DNA from: a virus
Length of the DNA stretch: 64,000 nt
Reading direction: 5' to 3' (one strand)
Virus record (IMG/VR): IMGVR_UViG_3300030202_003023
Coordinates: 18,905 to 82,904 of that record
Part shown: piece after piece, positions 20,681 through 31,606 of the stretch
Layout: the number at the start of each line of letters is the position of its first letter
How positions within the stretch are numbered: position 1 is the stretch's first letter
The notes under the pieces: model-generated
Databases searched by the model: none
What the model was told of the DNA's origin: nothing
Seen by the model: the letters and a program-made list of their open reading frames with translations, nothing else
Program-made: the position numbers and the translations under genes

Positions 20681-23290
20681 TTAATCTATTTTTAATATAC
20701 CTGCTAAAAGTAATGTTAAATTCTTTGTTTCATTTACATCATTATAGCCTAATATAGGTCTATTTTTAATTGCACTTGCTAGTTCTTTTTCTGAGTTAGT
20801 TAAAGTAGTACCGCTAAAAAACTTATTTAGTATTTGATAAACTTGCCCTCCGTCAGGGTTACTATCAGTAGGAGGTAAATACATGTTTCTTGTATTTTCA
20901 CCTTCTAAAGCTTTTGGTCTGGTATAGCTTAAATTATGTGCAAAAATTCTTGCAAACATGTCTGCATTTTTAGGTTTCATTTGTGCTCCTTTCATGTCTT
21001 TCATTACTTTACCTATTGATACTGGAATTTTTGATTGACTGTAAGTAAACATAGAAGGTGTTGCAGGATTAGAATAAGAAGTATATCCTCTAAAATCATT
21101 TATTTTAAGCCCTATACCTTTGTTTTCTATCTCTGCACTTTCGTTAGCATCAAATAACCTGTTAAATCCTCTTATATTTAAAACACTTTTACTGTTATCT
21201 GTTAGAGTTTGTAACCCTTGTATAGCAGAGGCTTCATCATAAGTACCTTGTCCTAAGTATGAATCATATAAATATTTCATCACACCAGATGCTTCATTTG
21301 AATTTTCTTGTATTTGGTATTTTTTTACAGAGTTTTTAATTAGCGTACCATGTTCTGTGTATTGAGGACTGGTTGTAACTTCTAAAAATTTATCACCTTC
21401 TACACCTATTCTAGTAGTAAATTTATTTTTATTTGCGACACCTTTTCTAAATGCTTTGTAACCATCATCAGTTGGGGATAACATTACTGGTAACCCTTCA
21501 TCACTTATTTCAAATACTGTAAATTCAGCGTCAAAATTATCTCTTCCAAGTACATCACTTATATCATCAGCAGCTTTTGGATCTGTAGGCATCCAAACTT
21601 TTTGAGGAGTTACAACAGTACCGTCTGAAAGTTCATCTCTTTTTTTAGCTATGTCATAAGCTATATTTTTTATATAGTCTAATGCATCATCTGAATAAGC
21701 CATGGTTTTATCCACAGCACTGCCTTTTTCATCTACATAAGAATTAAGTACATCTCCAATTGCTCTAGCCACTTTATTAGGCTGTTTAGTATCTAGTGGT
21801 CCTCCATAATGAGGACCCATAGCGTCTGCAATAAACTGCATACCTTCTTTTGATTTAGTATCTATGCCCATTTCGTTCCACCTAAATACTTCAGAACTGC
21901 CTCTAAATGCAATACCTTCTTCAGTTACTTCAGCAACGTTACCAAACAGTGCGCTTCCAGTAGTAGGAAAGCCGTAATTTTCTGAGCTATCAAATGTAAG
22001 ATTATCAAAAAATTCAGTGTTACCTGCACTTGCTTCTTTTTCAATTAACTTATATATGTTATTTTTAACATAGTTCTCAAGTTTTTTTACATTATCTTTT
22101 CCATTTAATTTGATATGATCAAATGCACCATCAAATGCGCCTTCTCTTGCTAAAGTCATTCCTCCTTGTGAAGGTTTTTCTCTAACACTACCGTCTTTAT
22201 TAAGTACTGCTTTACCAGTTGTAAGTGCTTTTATCTTGTCTCTAGACCCAGATATAGTTGGATCTTTGTCCATTTTATCATGTATCTGTGCTAGTAAAGA
22301 CTGTGCTTGTACAGACGCGTTACCTTTACCTTCTGATGCTAGGTCTATTAAGTCCCAGTAACTAGTGTCTTCAAGAGTTCCTGATTGTGTTCTAGTTATT
22401 ACACCATCTTGTGGGTTTTTTGGTTTTCCGCTTAGTTCATTTAATCCTTTATTAAAGCTTATAGTTGATTTATTATGTACTCTTTCTAATCCTGTACGCA
22501 CCATTTGGTCTAATACATATCTAGATCCATCTGTAATAGGTTTACCAAATCTATCTGTAGGAGTTTGTCCAGTTTTAACTAAATAGTCATAGTAGTCAAC
22601 ATCTTGTTGTCCTGCATTACTAGCTAAATAATCACTAAATCCTAAATTAGCAAGGCTTTGTATTTGAGCTGTATCTATTCCTCCTACTCCAACTTTCATT
22701 ATTAGACCTTCTATATTTTTAAAGCCTTCATGGAAACTTGCAGAAGCATTATTGAAAAAAGCTTCTCTTGCTTTACGTCTATCAAGTTCTTTTTCTACAA
22801 ATAAATCTCCTATACTTGATACTTCTCCTGCAGTGTTTGTGTAGTTGCTTATTTGTTGTATTGCAGTTGCATAAGAAGGTGTAAATAGCTCTTTCTTTTT
22901 TCTTAACTCTGCAGCTTCTTCTTTTAATTTTTGTACAGCAGCTAAGTTTTCTCTTGCTATTTTTAATTTTTTATCTTGTTGTATTTTAGTTGCAAATCTA
23001 AATGCTTCTCTAGCTATACTACTATCTGCAAGGTCTTTACCTAAAGTAGAATCAACAAATTTAGACACGTCTTCTTTTACTGAATCAACGTATTCTGTAT
23101 CTCTACCTTTAAGAGCATCTTGATCAAAGCTTCCTAACAAGTCAATGCCAGCTTGTGTTTGGTCATATTGACCTTGTTTAGTTACACCTGCCTTTAACAA
23201 AAGGTCTATAGGTAAACTTTCGTCTACAAAGTGACTCATTGGAGTACTTTGTCTAGGATTGTAAAAAGGATTTATAGCTCCTGCTCCCAT
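20681..23290 (-). CDS. Internal virion (cargo) protein, 869 residues
   Basis: No enzymatic motif is recognised. The protein is mainly helical, with a strong Lys/Glu/Ala coiled coil at about residues 100-150 and no membrane segment. The frame could open at an ATG at 23344, but that would overlap the upstream gene by 41 bases; the ATG at 23290 follows that gene's stop by 13 bases and has an A-rich leader (ATAAAATAAAAAAAATT), so I prefer it. Position between the 1233-residue protein and the 4113-residue protein, in the block that in crAss-like phages encodes capsid cargo, suggests it is packaged and ejected with the polymerase. Role inferred from position only. Confidence 0.65.
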   Translation of the reverse strand: MGAGAINPFYNPRQSTPMSHFVDESLPIDLLLKAGVTKQGQYDQTQAGIDLLGSFDQDALKGRDTEYVDSVKEDVSKFVDSTLGKDLADSSIAREAFRFATKIQQDKKLKIARENLAAVQKLKEEAAELRKKKELFTPSYATAIQQISNYTNTAGEVSSIGDLFVEKELDRRKAREAFFNNASASFHEGFKNIEGLIMKVGVGGIDTAQIQSLANLGFSDYLASNAGQQDVDYYDYLVKTGQTPTDRFGKPITDGSRYVLDQMVRTGLERVHNKSTISFNKGLNELSGKPKNPQDGVITRTQSGTLEDTSYWDLIDLASEGKGNASVQAQSLLAQIHDKMDKDPTISGSRDKIKALTTGKAVLNKDGSVREKPSQGGMTLAREGAFDGAFDHIKLNGKDNVKKLENYVKNNIYKLIEKEASAGNTEFFDNLTFDSSENYGFPTTGSALFGNVAEVTEEGIAFRGSSEVFRWNEMGIDTKSKEGMQFIADAMGPHYGGPLDTKQPNKVARAIGDVLNSYVDEKGSAVDKTMAYSDDALDYIKNIAYDIAKKRDELSDGTVVTPQKVWMPTDPKAADDISDVLGRDNFDAEFTVFEISDEGLPVMLSPTDDGYKAFRKGVANKNKFTTRIGVEGDKFLEVTTSPQYTEHGTLIKNSVKKYQIQENSNEASGVMKYLYDSYLGQGTYDEASAIQGLQTLTDNSKSVLNIRGFNRLFDANESAEIENKGIGLKINDFRGYTSYSNPATPSMFTYSQSKIPVSIGKVMKDMKGAQMKPKNADMFARIFAHNLSYTRPKALEGENTRNMYLPPTDSNPDGGQVYQILNKFFSGTTLTNSEKELASAIKNRPILGYNDVNETKNLTLLLAGILKID

Positions 23291-23303
23291 AATTTTTTTT
23301 ATT

Positions 23304-26300
23304 TTATCCAGTTGTTTTAAATCTAATCTTACCAGTTTTGTCATACTCGTAATTACTTAGAATATTATTAATGGCCTCAAGCTGTATGTCATTTAGCTTA
23401 TCAACTTGGTTACTCATTCTTGTATCTTTTAATGCTCCTGCAGCATTTCTACCTAATCCAGCTAATCCAGAAGCAATAGCTTCTTGTGCTTTGGCGTCTG
23501 CCATTAGACCAAGTTCTGTTTCTTTATTGTCAACTCCAATGTTATATTGTTTAGCTTGATTAGCTATTTGAGTATTTGTAGTTTCTTCATCTACAGCAGA
23601 TTGTCTTAGTATATTACCTAAATTTTGATCAATTGCTGCTGTACCTGCAGTCATTCCAGCTAATGCTGCTCCTGAACTCTGTGCTGTATTTCTAACATTT
23701 TCACGTTGTGTAGCTTGTGAATTAGCAGCATTTACTCTAGCAATGTTTCTTTGCTCTTCTAAACTAATAAAGTCTGGATTAAATTTAGCTAAATTAATGT
23801 CTTCAGGTCCTCTAATACCTTGATATAAATTGTACAAATCTGGAGCAGAATTAGCAAAAGATCCAAAATATATTTGTGCGTTTCTTTTTCTTATGTCTGC
23901 TTCTTTTTGCCTTTCATTTTCTGCATCTAATAAAGCTTGTTTTCTAGCAGCATCGTCTGCTGCAGCTTGTCTTAGTTCTCTAGCATAAGATGTATTAGCT
24001 GCATTAGGGTCTGATACCTTTGTTGTTGGTGCAAAAACACCAGTAGTGTTTGCTGCAGTTCCTTTTATAGCATCAAAGTCTTTATATTTATCATACGCTG
24101 CAGAGTATTCTGCTCCAAACCTGTCATCTAATCCGTATTTACTAAACATTCCAGGATCTGTTTTATAAGCGTGGTCAATTACTTGTTTAAGACGTACTTG
24201 TGATACTGGAGGTAAAGTATATCCTTGTGCTGGAGTAATTCCTCCAATATTGTAAGATATTTTACCACCGTTTTTATATAACATTCCACCATTTTTTTGC
24301 GGCATCATTGATTGAGGCTGTTGCATTATAGACGGGTCCATTGTTCCTGCTCCCATATCTGCTTGTGGCATCATAGGATCTGTCATTGGCGTTTGCATAG
24401 GACCTTGCGGTGCAGCTCCTTGTGGATTTAATTCATCCATTTTTGCTTGCAACATAGCCATCTTAGTTTCTTTTTGCTCCTCTTGTTGATTAGCAAGTGC
24501 GTATAGCTCTTGGTTCATTGCTCTTTTAGCAGCAGCGTCACCTTCTCTATCTTTGTATTTCTTTTTAACTTTCTTAGATATGTCTGCAAAGGTTTTTCCT
24601 TTTTTACCTTTAGGTCCAAATCTGTCTGAAAAAACAAACTTACCACCTTCTACTAAATCCATAACAGTTTCACCTTCTTCTACTGAAGCGCCTGGTCCTA
24701 TAGGTACTCCCCCCATTGGGTTTTGTTCATGTGTTCCTCCGTTTTCAATAGCCGTAAAACCACCACTAGCCATACTTTTTATTTTTCTTTCTTGTGCTAA
24801 CATTTCAGCCGTAGGTTCATTTCCAGACCCTGCGTTTGCTCTAATGTTATCCCACATCCCTCTTGGAGAATAAGAACCATCAGCTCTTTTTATCATACCG
24901 CCATTTTTCATTTGCTCATGCCCATAACCTTGTTCTTTAAGACTAAGGTGTGTTTCATAGTCATTAGCCATAACCATTTGACCGTCTTTGTACATAGGAT
25001 GAGGTTTAAACCCTCCTTGCGCCATTTGTATTAATCCACCATACTGTCTTGTAAAATCTAATTGATTACCAGTATTAAAAGTATTTTGTATGTTGCCCAT
25101 ATTACTTAAATCTGTTGTTCCTGCTTGTTGCGGAGAAGTTATAATATTCTGTCCTGTATTACCTAAGTTAGTTGATGTCTCTTGAACTACACCAGGAGTT
25201 TCTCCAAGTCCTGCACCTGGACCTTCTGACATTGAAGCATTCATTCCTTCAGTTCCTGTAGGTTTCTTTATACTATTATAACCTAATCCTCCTAACATAC
25301 CTGCAGCATCAGCGCCCATTTTTAATCTTACTTTTCCTTCACCACTAAGTTCACTACCGTGTGCAATACCTTCACCTAATCCACTAGAAATACTACCTAT
25401 ACTATTACCTAATGTTGCTCCACCAGTTGCAACAGCTGAAACAATACCTGCAGCTGCTTGTCCATATCCCATCAAACTTCTTTCTTCTTCTGAAATATCT
25501 TTGTCTAAAGCACCATGTAATGAGTCTATTCCCATATTAACAACGTTACTTATTGCTGGAGGTGTAAAAGCACTAACACCACCTTTAATTGCACCTACAC
25601 TAGCTGCTCCAACTTTACTAAGTACTGTACCACCTTTATCCATCTGTTGTCTTTGTGCATTCATCAAAGCAACATATCTATTGAAATCCATGTTTTGCAT
25701 ATCTGTATCTTTTACAGTACCACCATAGGCTCTTTTATAAGGTACTTCGTTATATTGTAGATTTTTATATTGATCTGTTTGTAGCATGTAATCTTTAATA
25801 CCATGTGGTCTACCTTGAAAATCTATATAAAAATATTCTGTAGGCCCAGGAGCACCAACAACTCTTTTAATAGAATTAGGAGTACCTGATCCTGTAGCTT
25901 GTGGTTGTGTTTGTGCTTGTGCTTGTGTAACTGGTTGTGTAGGCTGTATAGCTGGTTGTATAACTGGCTCTTTAATAACTTGGTCAACTACTTTTTCTTC
26001 TTCTTTCTCTTCTTTCTCTTCTTTATTGTATTCTTCCCAAGCGGTTTGTGAGTTTTTACCCCATATACCATCTAAAGTTCCATCATATAAACCTGCATCT
26101 TTAAGTTTCTTTTGTTTTTCTACTATTTCAGGTGGTGCGTATTTAAATTTTTTTGTAGGTTCATCGTATTTAGGTAACATTACACCAGTCTCACTTCTCT
26201 TTACATATCTATCACCTTCTAAAGTTGTAGTAGGCTCTTCTATTTGTAAATTATGCTCAACGTCAGGAAGTATATTGTATTTAGCATTTAAGCTGTCAAT

Positions 26301-26978
26301 TTCTGCTTGTATAGCTGCACCTTTTTCAGGAGTTATTTTGTTTCCTGGATTATAATTATCGTATGTTTTACTCCAATCAGACAAAGCTTTTTTTGCCTGA
26401 TAGTTTTTTAATCTTGGATCATTAGGGTCAGTAACATATACTGTACCATCAGGTCCAATTTCTCCTCCAGGACCAAAAGCTATTCTAGGTGTAGATAGTC
26501 CTTGTGCAGTTATAGGGTCTATGAAGTTATCAATAGTTCCACCCTGCGCCAAGTAAAGATTATCATATAAAGACGCGGTGTTATAAGGTTCAAATTTTGA
26601 TATATCAGGCTTTTCATTAAAAGTGTAAATTTTACCTGTAGTCTTGTCTCTGTAAGGAGAATAGCCTGCTTGCATGTCACCTTCAATGGCCATTCTAAAT
26701 GTAGGGTGATTTTCTTTTTTTAATATTTCTCCTGTTTGAGGGTTTCTACTAAAAGCGTGGTAATAACCATCAGATTCTTTAGGTTGTGAGTAATCAAATT
26801 GTGACGGCTTACCTAAAGATTCCCAATAACCTCTTAGGTTATAAGTTGAAGTATCTGTACCTCTTAAATTAGACGGTAATGTTTTTACAAAAGTGTTGTA
26901 AGCATTATCATCAGGAGACACAGCTCCACCATTACCATAATATTTTTTCTTAGTTTTTTTCATTTTTATTTTTTTCAT
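23304..26978 (-). CDS. Virion cargo protein with peptidoglycan-binding domain and repeated double-glycine motifs
   Basis: About 1224 residues. Near residues 290-320 it has the signature of a PG_binding_1 domain (EKQKKLKDAGLYDGTLDGIW), which binds cell-wall peptide. Around residues 735-810 lies GGTHEQNPMGGVPIG followed by EEGETVM and FVFSDRFGPK; I recognise this block from structural proteins of Bacteroidota phages, but its function is not known to me. Short xGG motifs recur along the chain, many before T, M, F or L. Other parts are Gln/Met/Pro-rich low complexity, with helical coiled coil near the C-terminus. The open frame extends to a TTG at 27005; ATGs at 26978 and 26963 in a Lys-rich stretch are likelier starts, both slightly overlapping the small membrane protein upstream. 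Probably an ejected protein that engages the cell wall. Confidence 0.7.
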   Translation of the reverse strand: MKKIKMKKTKKKYYGNGGAVSPDDNAYNTFVKTLPSNLRGTDTSTYNLRGYWESLGKPSQFDYSQPKESDGYYHAFSRNPQTGEILKKENHPTFRMAIEGDMQAGYSPYRDKTTGKIYTFNEKPDISKFEPYNTASLYDNLYLAQGGTIDNFIDPITAQGLSTPRIAFGPGGEIGPDGTVYVTDPNDPRLKNYQAKKALSDWSKTYDNYNPGNKITPEKGAAIQAEIDSLNAKYNILPDVEHNLQIEEPTTTLEGDRYVKRSETGVMLPKYDEPTKKFKYAPPEIVEKQKKLKDAGLYDGTLDGIWGKNSQTAWEEYNKEEKEEKEEEKVVDQVIKEPVIQPAIQPTQPVTQAQAQTQPQATGSGTPNSIKRVVGAPGPTEYFYIDFQGRPHGIKDYMLQTDQYKNLQYNEVPYKRAYGGTVKDTDMQNMDFNRYVALMNAQRQQMDKGGTVLSKVGAASVGAIKGGVSAFTPPAISNVVNMGIDSLHGALDKDISEEERSLMGYGQAAAGIVSAVATGGATLGNSIGSISSGLGEGIAHGSELSGEGKVRLKMGADAAGMLGGLGYNSIKKPTGTEGMNASMSEGPGAGLGETPGVVQETSTNLGNTGQNIITSPQQAGTTDLSNMGNIQNTFNTGNQLDFTRQYGGLIQMAQGGFKPHPMYKDGQMVMANDYETHLSLKEQGYGHEQMKNGGMIKRADGSYSPRGMWDNIRANAGSGNEPTAEMLAQERKIKSMASGGFTAIENGGTHEQNPMGGVPIGPGASVEEGETVMDLVEGGKFVFSDRFGPKGKKGKTFADISKKVKKKYKDREGDAAAKRAMNQELYALANQQEEQKETKMAMLQAKMDELNPQGAAPQGPMQTPMTDPMMPQADMGAGTMDPSIMQQPQSMMPQKNGGMLYKNGGKISYNIGGITPAQGYTLPPVSQVRLKQVIDHAYKTDPGMFSKYGLDDRFGAEYSAAYDKYKDFDAIKGTAANTTGVFAPTTKVSDPNAANTSYARELRQAAADDAARKQALLDAENERQKEADIRKRNAQIYFGSFANSAPDLYNLYQGIRGPEDINLAKFNPDFISLEEQRNIARVNAANSQATQRENVRNTAQSSGAALAGMTAGTAAIDQNLGNILRQSAVDEETTNTQIANQAKQYNIGVDNKETELGLMADAKAQEAIASGLAGLGRNAAGALKDTRMSNQVDKLNDIQLEAINNILSNYEYDKTGKIRFKTTG

Positions 26979-27183
26979 TTTTTTCTTTAGATTCAGATGA
27001 ACCAAAGAAATAATTAATGACTGAAACTAATCCTGATCCTACTATAACTCCTAGTACCATGTCTACAATTCTTTGATTGCCAACTGGTATCTCTACAAAA
27101 AACAGCAAAAGCACCACTAGGGCGCTAAATAAGAATACTGCCATTGCAAGTAAATGAATAAACTGTTTAAACGGTCCTTGCAT
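26950..27183 (-). CDS. Small two-helix membrane protein, holin-like
   Basis: A 77-residue protein from the ATG at 27183; a GTG at 27201 would add six residues. Two hydrophobic segments are visible: about residues 8-31 (LLAMAVFLFSALVVLLLFF) and about 39-60 (VDMVLGVIVGSGLVSVINYF), joined by a short polar turn and followed by a highly charged Lys/Glu/Asn tail. Two helices with a charged C-terminus is a common holin layout. The gene is not in the lysis cassette, however; it lies between the tail nozzle and the ejection proteins. It could be a holin, an antiholin or an inner-membrane channel helper for genome entry. Its tail overlaps the start of the next gene. Confidence 0.6.
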   Translation of the reverse strand: MQGPFKQFIHLLAMAVFLFSALVVLLLFFVEIPVGNQRIVDMVLGVIVGSGLVSVINYFFGSSESKEKNEKNKNEKN

Positions 27184-27266
27184 AGTAATAAAGGTTAACA
27201 CACTAATTTAATTACCTAAGCCTTAAGTAACAAGCTTTTACAGGACTTTCTGTTAAATTAACATAC

Positions 27267-30200
27267 TTAGTCTCTTGCTGGAGTATATGATACCATTATA
27301 TCATGTAATACGAGGCGTTTGTTAGTATTGTTACTGTATGATAGTTTCATATATACACTGTAATCTCTAATTCTTGCTTTACTGCTAGAACTATTTGTGT
27401 CTCTACCTATTACATGTCTCCAGTGTCTTATTCTTCTCTTTATATTCGTACCTACTATAAGCGGTATGTTACCAGTAGTTTGATAGTCATTCCAAACTTC
27501 TAGTTCTGTCAGAGTCTCACTAGGTTGTTGTACATCATTTAATGATATTTCTGAATTGTATTCTATGTTTGTAAATATCTTTGGAATATTTGCATTAGGA
27601 GCAACTAACAATGTAATGTGAGATTTATAAGTTGTACCATAGAATTGTCCGTATATACCTTCATTGTGTACATAGCTTTTATCTTGAAAGTTAGGGTCTG
27701 TAGATATTATTCTTCTACCTGTGTTTAAATACATGTTAGGTACAAAAGAATAAAAAGATTCAAATGCTCCCATCATTTCATTGTAGCTTACAGTAAAATT
27801 AGATACTCCTGTTTTAGGATTAAGGAATGTAAATAAAGCTCTGTTATTTCTATGATCAAATGTACTGTGTACACCTGTAGGAGATACTTCTCTTAATGTT
27901 TTATCTACTTCAATTATTTCACCATCAACATTATCAGCAAAGAAATTAGATAACCCTTTTAAATCACTAATTGGCTCTTGGCCATTAGGACTCATTTTAT
28001 ACAGCTTTCTAAGTGTTGCGTCATAATGATATAAAGAACCTGTAGAAGCTACAACACTAAATTGGTGTCTAGTACCTGTTGCAGTAGATACGTATCTAAA
28101 ATCTTGTAATACATCTCCAGTACCTAGTGTAACTTGTACACCGCTATTGTCTGTAATAACAGATCTTTCATTTATAGCAGCTATTCCAAATGCTCTATCT
28201 TGGTAGTAGAACAGTTTGTCTTGGAAGTTTATTACTTTATTAATTGGACCATAAGAACCTTCAACATCTAATATATTAGCAACTTTAAAATTTCTCCAAG
28301 CATCTACTGGTTCTCCATCTATTTTTTCTTCTGATGCCCACAGTCTATGTGGAAATTCTTCAGAGAAATCAGCTGCAAAATCTTTTGCAAAAAACTTATC
28401 TTCTGAATTATTTTGTTGGCTATATATTTGATCAACATTATATGATTCACCTACCCAATCACCTGGCTTTGAACCATTCCTGTCTTTTAAAAAGTATTTT
28501 CCACTACCTAAGTTTATATTTATATAAGACTCTACAGGAACAATTGCTGTTACTCCTAGCCTTTTTTCCTTGCTGTCTATATCCTCATATTCTCCTGCAG
28601 GGTTCTGTGATGTAAGGTTGTAATACTGGTCTATATAAGTTCTCCCCCAGTAAGCTACATAAGTATCTCCTCCAAAAATTCTAGGAGAAATCTCTTGTCC
28701 ATTATTTGTTGCACTTAAAACAGCGCTTGTTATTGGTTGAAAATGTCCTGTAGACATATACTGCTGTTTACTTCTAGCTTCATAGCTGTCTCCTCCGTAT
28801 TGTCGTACTAAAGGTCTTGACCAAGCCACTTCTTTGTATTTAAATGTATCAATACTGTTATTTTCTAAATAAACAACACCGTTATCCCATAATCTAAATC
28901 GTTGTTCATTTTCTATTACATTATTATTCCAGTCCATGTCTTTTGGCTCTGTAAATTTAGTTGTAATAACATCTGTACTGTCTTCTAATGTCATTAAGTA
29001 AATATTATTACCTATACCAAAAGGTTGTCCAGGTATTCCTTTATTTATTTCAGTGGTATAACTATACGTAGTATTTACAAAATCAGCTTCAGGATCTATA
29101 TTTTGTTTGTTACTTTCCCACTTTTTAGGAATATCATCATCATAAGTACTGTCAGGAATAAAAGAATCATTTGTATTAAGGCGTACACCGTTTCCTATAT
29201 ACTTTGTTTTATCTATTTTAAAGTATTCTGGATTGTGTGCAGGTAATTCAAAAGCTCTTGAATAGTACGCCCAAGAACTTGTAAATTGTTTTTTACCGTC
29301 CAATTCTTGGTATTGTACTAATGCTGTAGTATAGTAACCATTAGTTTTTATATAATCACCTTCTTTAGCTACAAATTGGTTTGTGTCTTTATATATAGTA
29401 AGCGGAGATATAAATATGGTAAAGTTTTTAGTTTCTGGTTTTTTTAAATGTACTCCTTTGTAACCATTATGGTTAACTCTGTTAAATCCAGGAAAATCAG
29501 GTAAGTGGAATCTGTTTGCTTTTCTTCCTTGCATACCATTAATATTAAGTTTATTAATACCAGTTTCCATAGCAATGTTTGTTTTTGATACTGCTTCTGC
29601 TAAACTATTTACATATTTATAGTTTTTCCCATACCCAGATCCTCCAGGTCCACTTTTAGTATCATTGTCTCCTCTTCTTCTGTTTGCTATTAAAAGAAAC
29701 CCTGTACCTAGTTTAGTCATTTCACTTATAGGTCTTTCTGCTCGTAATATTCTAAACCCTCCTATTTTATCTTTTATGTCACTTATATCAATAGTAAATT
29801 GTATTCCTATACTTCTAACGTATAGCTTTCCACTATACGTATTTGTAGGAGCAGTTACTGCAAATTCAGGATCATCTGCAGCTTCAGGAAACTTAATGTC
29901 TCCAATCCACTTAACAAAAGTTGTATGCCCTTTCTTTAAATAAAACTCTATACCAAACCTATAAACTTCTCCTCTAGTGTATCCAGTGTAAAGTGTTTCT
30001 ACATAAGGATCTGAAAAATTAGGAAACACGTTTGTATATTGTAAGGTTAAAGGATTACCATTAGGTGAAAACATCCCTGTATTTTCTGTAATATTTGCTC
30101 TATCTACATTAACAAAAGGTGCTCTTTGTCTACTAGAACGCTGGTCTGAGCCTCCAAATGTACCGTCTTTATCTACTTCTAAATCTTTGTATACAAATGT

Positions 30201-31595
30201 ATAAGATATGTTTTTACCTTCTCCACCAAGTGTAACACCATCTGTTTTATATTTAAATTGCTGATTTACACTCCAATCAGAAGTTCCTGTTGCAGTTGTA
30301 TCTACTCTTCCTGTTTGTGTTTCCTCGTGATTAAAAAGGTTTATAGCATCTGCATCTTCTGGAATACTGTCATAATTAGGTCCTGTAGGATAAGTGTCGC
30401 TATACAATGTTTTGTGTAACGCCCCACTTGCATCATATAGATCAGCTGTAATAAAACCAGTAGCATCGTCTTTCATAAACCTATATGCTCTTGCATCCCA
30501 TTCACTTGTAGGTATTTCTATAGAAGCTGTAGATATATTACCTATAACAAGCCTGTTTCCTTTTGCAGCAAGTGTTTTACATCTCTCAAATCCTCCCATA
30601 GTAGCGGAAAATTCTGGTTCTGTTAGCTGTATTCTAGGCTCATTTCCAGACAATGTTATAGACATCTCATCACTTGTAATACCATCTTCTCCAAATTTAA
30701 AAATAGTAGGAGCGTCTTTTACTGTGTACAAAATTGCAATATGGTGTATTATTTCATAGCTAGTATCTATACCTTTTAAATTAAAAGTAACAGATCTTGT
30801 ATTTTCAGAATCAGCTGCACTTCCAACAACATCAATATAATTAGCTTCTGAACTTGAGTCTGTTCCGTTTAATGTAACTAACTGACTAGTAGGAGACATT
30901 ATTGTTTGTGCTCCATTTTCAGATACTAATCTGTAAGCGTATTGTACTTTACCTCCTGCTGGAAGACTTCCTCCAAATCCTATTTCTTCTACTGTAGGCT
31001 GACAAAACACTAGATTAGGTGTAATGTCTATATCTCCTGGAGTTATTTTAAAAGAGTTTGGATCTAGTATATTAATTGATCTAAGAGGATTAAAGTTATC
31101 TGTCCAATATACATGTATTTTTGAATTGTTTTCATACCTACCTTCTGCTTCTATTCTGTGATTAATAGACAGTCCTATACTGTTGTTGTAGATTAGATGA
31201 TCATCAACATTTAAAGAAGCTCCCCCTCCTGTAGTAATAATAGTGTCTGTTTTTTCTTCATATTGGAATCTCCATATTTGTCCTACTCCTCCACCTAATG
31301 TAGTTGTAAACAGTACTACATAGTTAGAAACAGTGCACCATCCTATAATTCTAAGATTTGTTTGTTCTGGTACAGTTTCAGAATTACCGTTAATGTACTC
31401 ATAAGTAGTTTCTGGTATATTAGGTATTGTAAAAGACAGCTTATTACCTTTCTCTGTTTCTACAGAACCTGTAGACAGCCCTCCATTAGTAATAACTTTA
31501 ATGTTTAAAGCATCATAATAATTACTAGGGTCATACTTAGACCTACTATTATCTTTATTTAAACCTTTTATATATGTATTTACTGATTTAGGCAT
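27267..31595 (-). CDS. Tail tube/nozzle (hub-muzzle-type) protein, 1442 residues
   Basis: A long, beta-rich protein with no membrane segment and no catalytic motif seen. It opens with KGLNKDNSRSKYDPSNYYDA and ends with a beta-strand-like segment. I recognise this opening and overall type from the large tail protein of podovirus-like and crAss-like phages that builds the tube below the ring proteins (the role of P22 gp10 or T7 gp12). In transcription order it follows the ring-type protein at 31607 by 11 bases and precedes the ejection genes, as expected for the distal tail tube. Start ATG at 31595. Family assignment is by resemblance and context. Confidence 0.65.
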   Translation of the reverse strand: MPKSVNTYIKGLNKDNSRSKYDPSNYYDALNIKVITNGGLSTGSVETEKGNKLSFTIPNIPETTYEYINGNSETVPEQTNLRIIGWCTVSNYVVLFTTTLGGGVGQIWRFQYEEKTDTIITTGGGASLNVDDHLIYNNSIGLSINHRIEAEGRYENNSKIHVYWTDNFNPLRSINILDPNSFKITPGDIDITPNLVFCQPTVEEIGFGGSLPAGGKVQYAYRLVSENGAQTIMSPTSQLVTLNGTDSSSEANYIDVVGSAADSENTRSVTFNLKGIDTSYEIIHHIAILYTVKDAPTIFKFGEDGITSDEMSITLSGNEPRIQLTEPEFSATMGGFERCKTLAAKGNRLVIGNISTASIEIPTSEWDARAYRFMKDDATGFITADLYDASGALHKTLYSDTYPTGPNYDSIPEDADAINLFNHEETQTGRVDTTATGTSDWSVNQQFKYKTDGVTLGGEGKNISYTFVYKDLEVDKDGTFGGSDQRSSRQRAPFVNVDRANITENTGMFSPNGNPLTLQYTNVFPNFSDPYVETLYTGYTRGEVYRFGIEFYLKKGHTTFVKWIGDIKFPEAADDPEFAVTAPTNTYSGKLYVRSIGIQFTIDISDIKDKIGGFRILRAERPISEMTKLGTGFLLIANRRRGDNDTKSGPGGSGYGKNYKYVNSLAEAVSKTNIAMETGINKLNINGMQGRKANRFHLPDFPGFNRVNHNGYKGVHLKKPETKNFTIFISPLTIYKDTNQFVAKEGDYIKTNGYYTTALVQYQELDGKKQFTSSWAYYSRAFELPAHNPEYFKIDKTKYIGNGVRLNTNDSFIPDSTYDDDIPKKWESNKQNIDPEADFVNTTYSYTTEINKGIPGQPFGIGNNIYLMTLEDSTDVITTKFTEPKDMDWNNNVIENEQRFRLWDNGVVYLENNSIDTFKYKEVAWSRPLVRQYGGDSYEARSKQQYMSTGHFQPITSAVLSATNNGQEISPRIFGGDTYVAYWGRTYIDQYYNLTSQNPAGEYEDIDSKEKRLGVTAIVPVESYININLGSGKYFLKDRNGSKPGDWVGESYNVDQIYSQQNNSEDKFFAKDFAADFSEEFPHRLWASEEKIDGEPVDAWRNFKVANILDVEGSYGPINKVINFQDKLFYYQDRAFGIAAINERSVITDNSGVQVTLGTGDVLQDFRYVSTATGTRHQFSVVASTGSLYHYDATLRKLYKMSPNGQEPISDLKGLSNFFADNVDGEIIEVDKTLREVSPTGVHSTFDHRNNRALFTFLNPKTGVSNFTVSYNEMMGAFESFYSFVPNMYLNTGRRIISTDPNFQDKSYVHNEGIYGQFYGTTYKSHITLLVAPNANIPKIFTNIEYNSEISLNDVQQPSETLTELEVWNDYQTTGNIPLIVGTNIKRRIRHWRHVIGRDTNSSSSKARIRDYSVYMKLSYSNNTNKRLVLHDIMVSYTPARD

Positions 31596-31606
31596 TTTCC
31601 TTAGTT

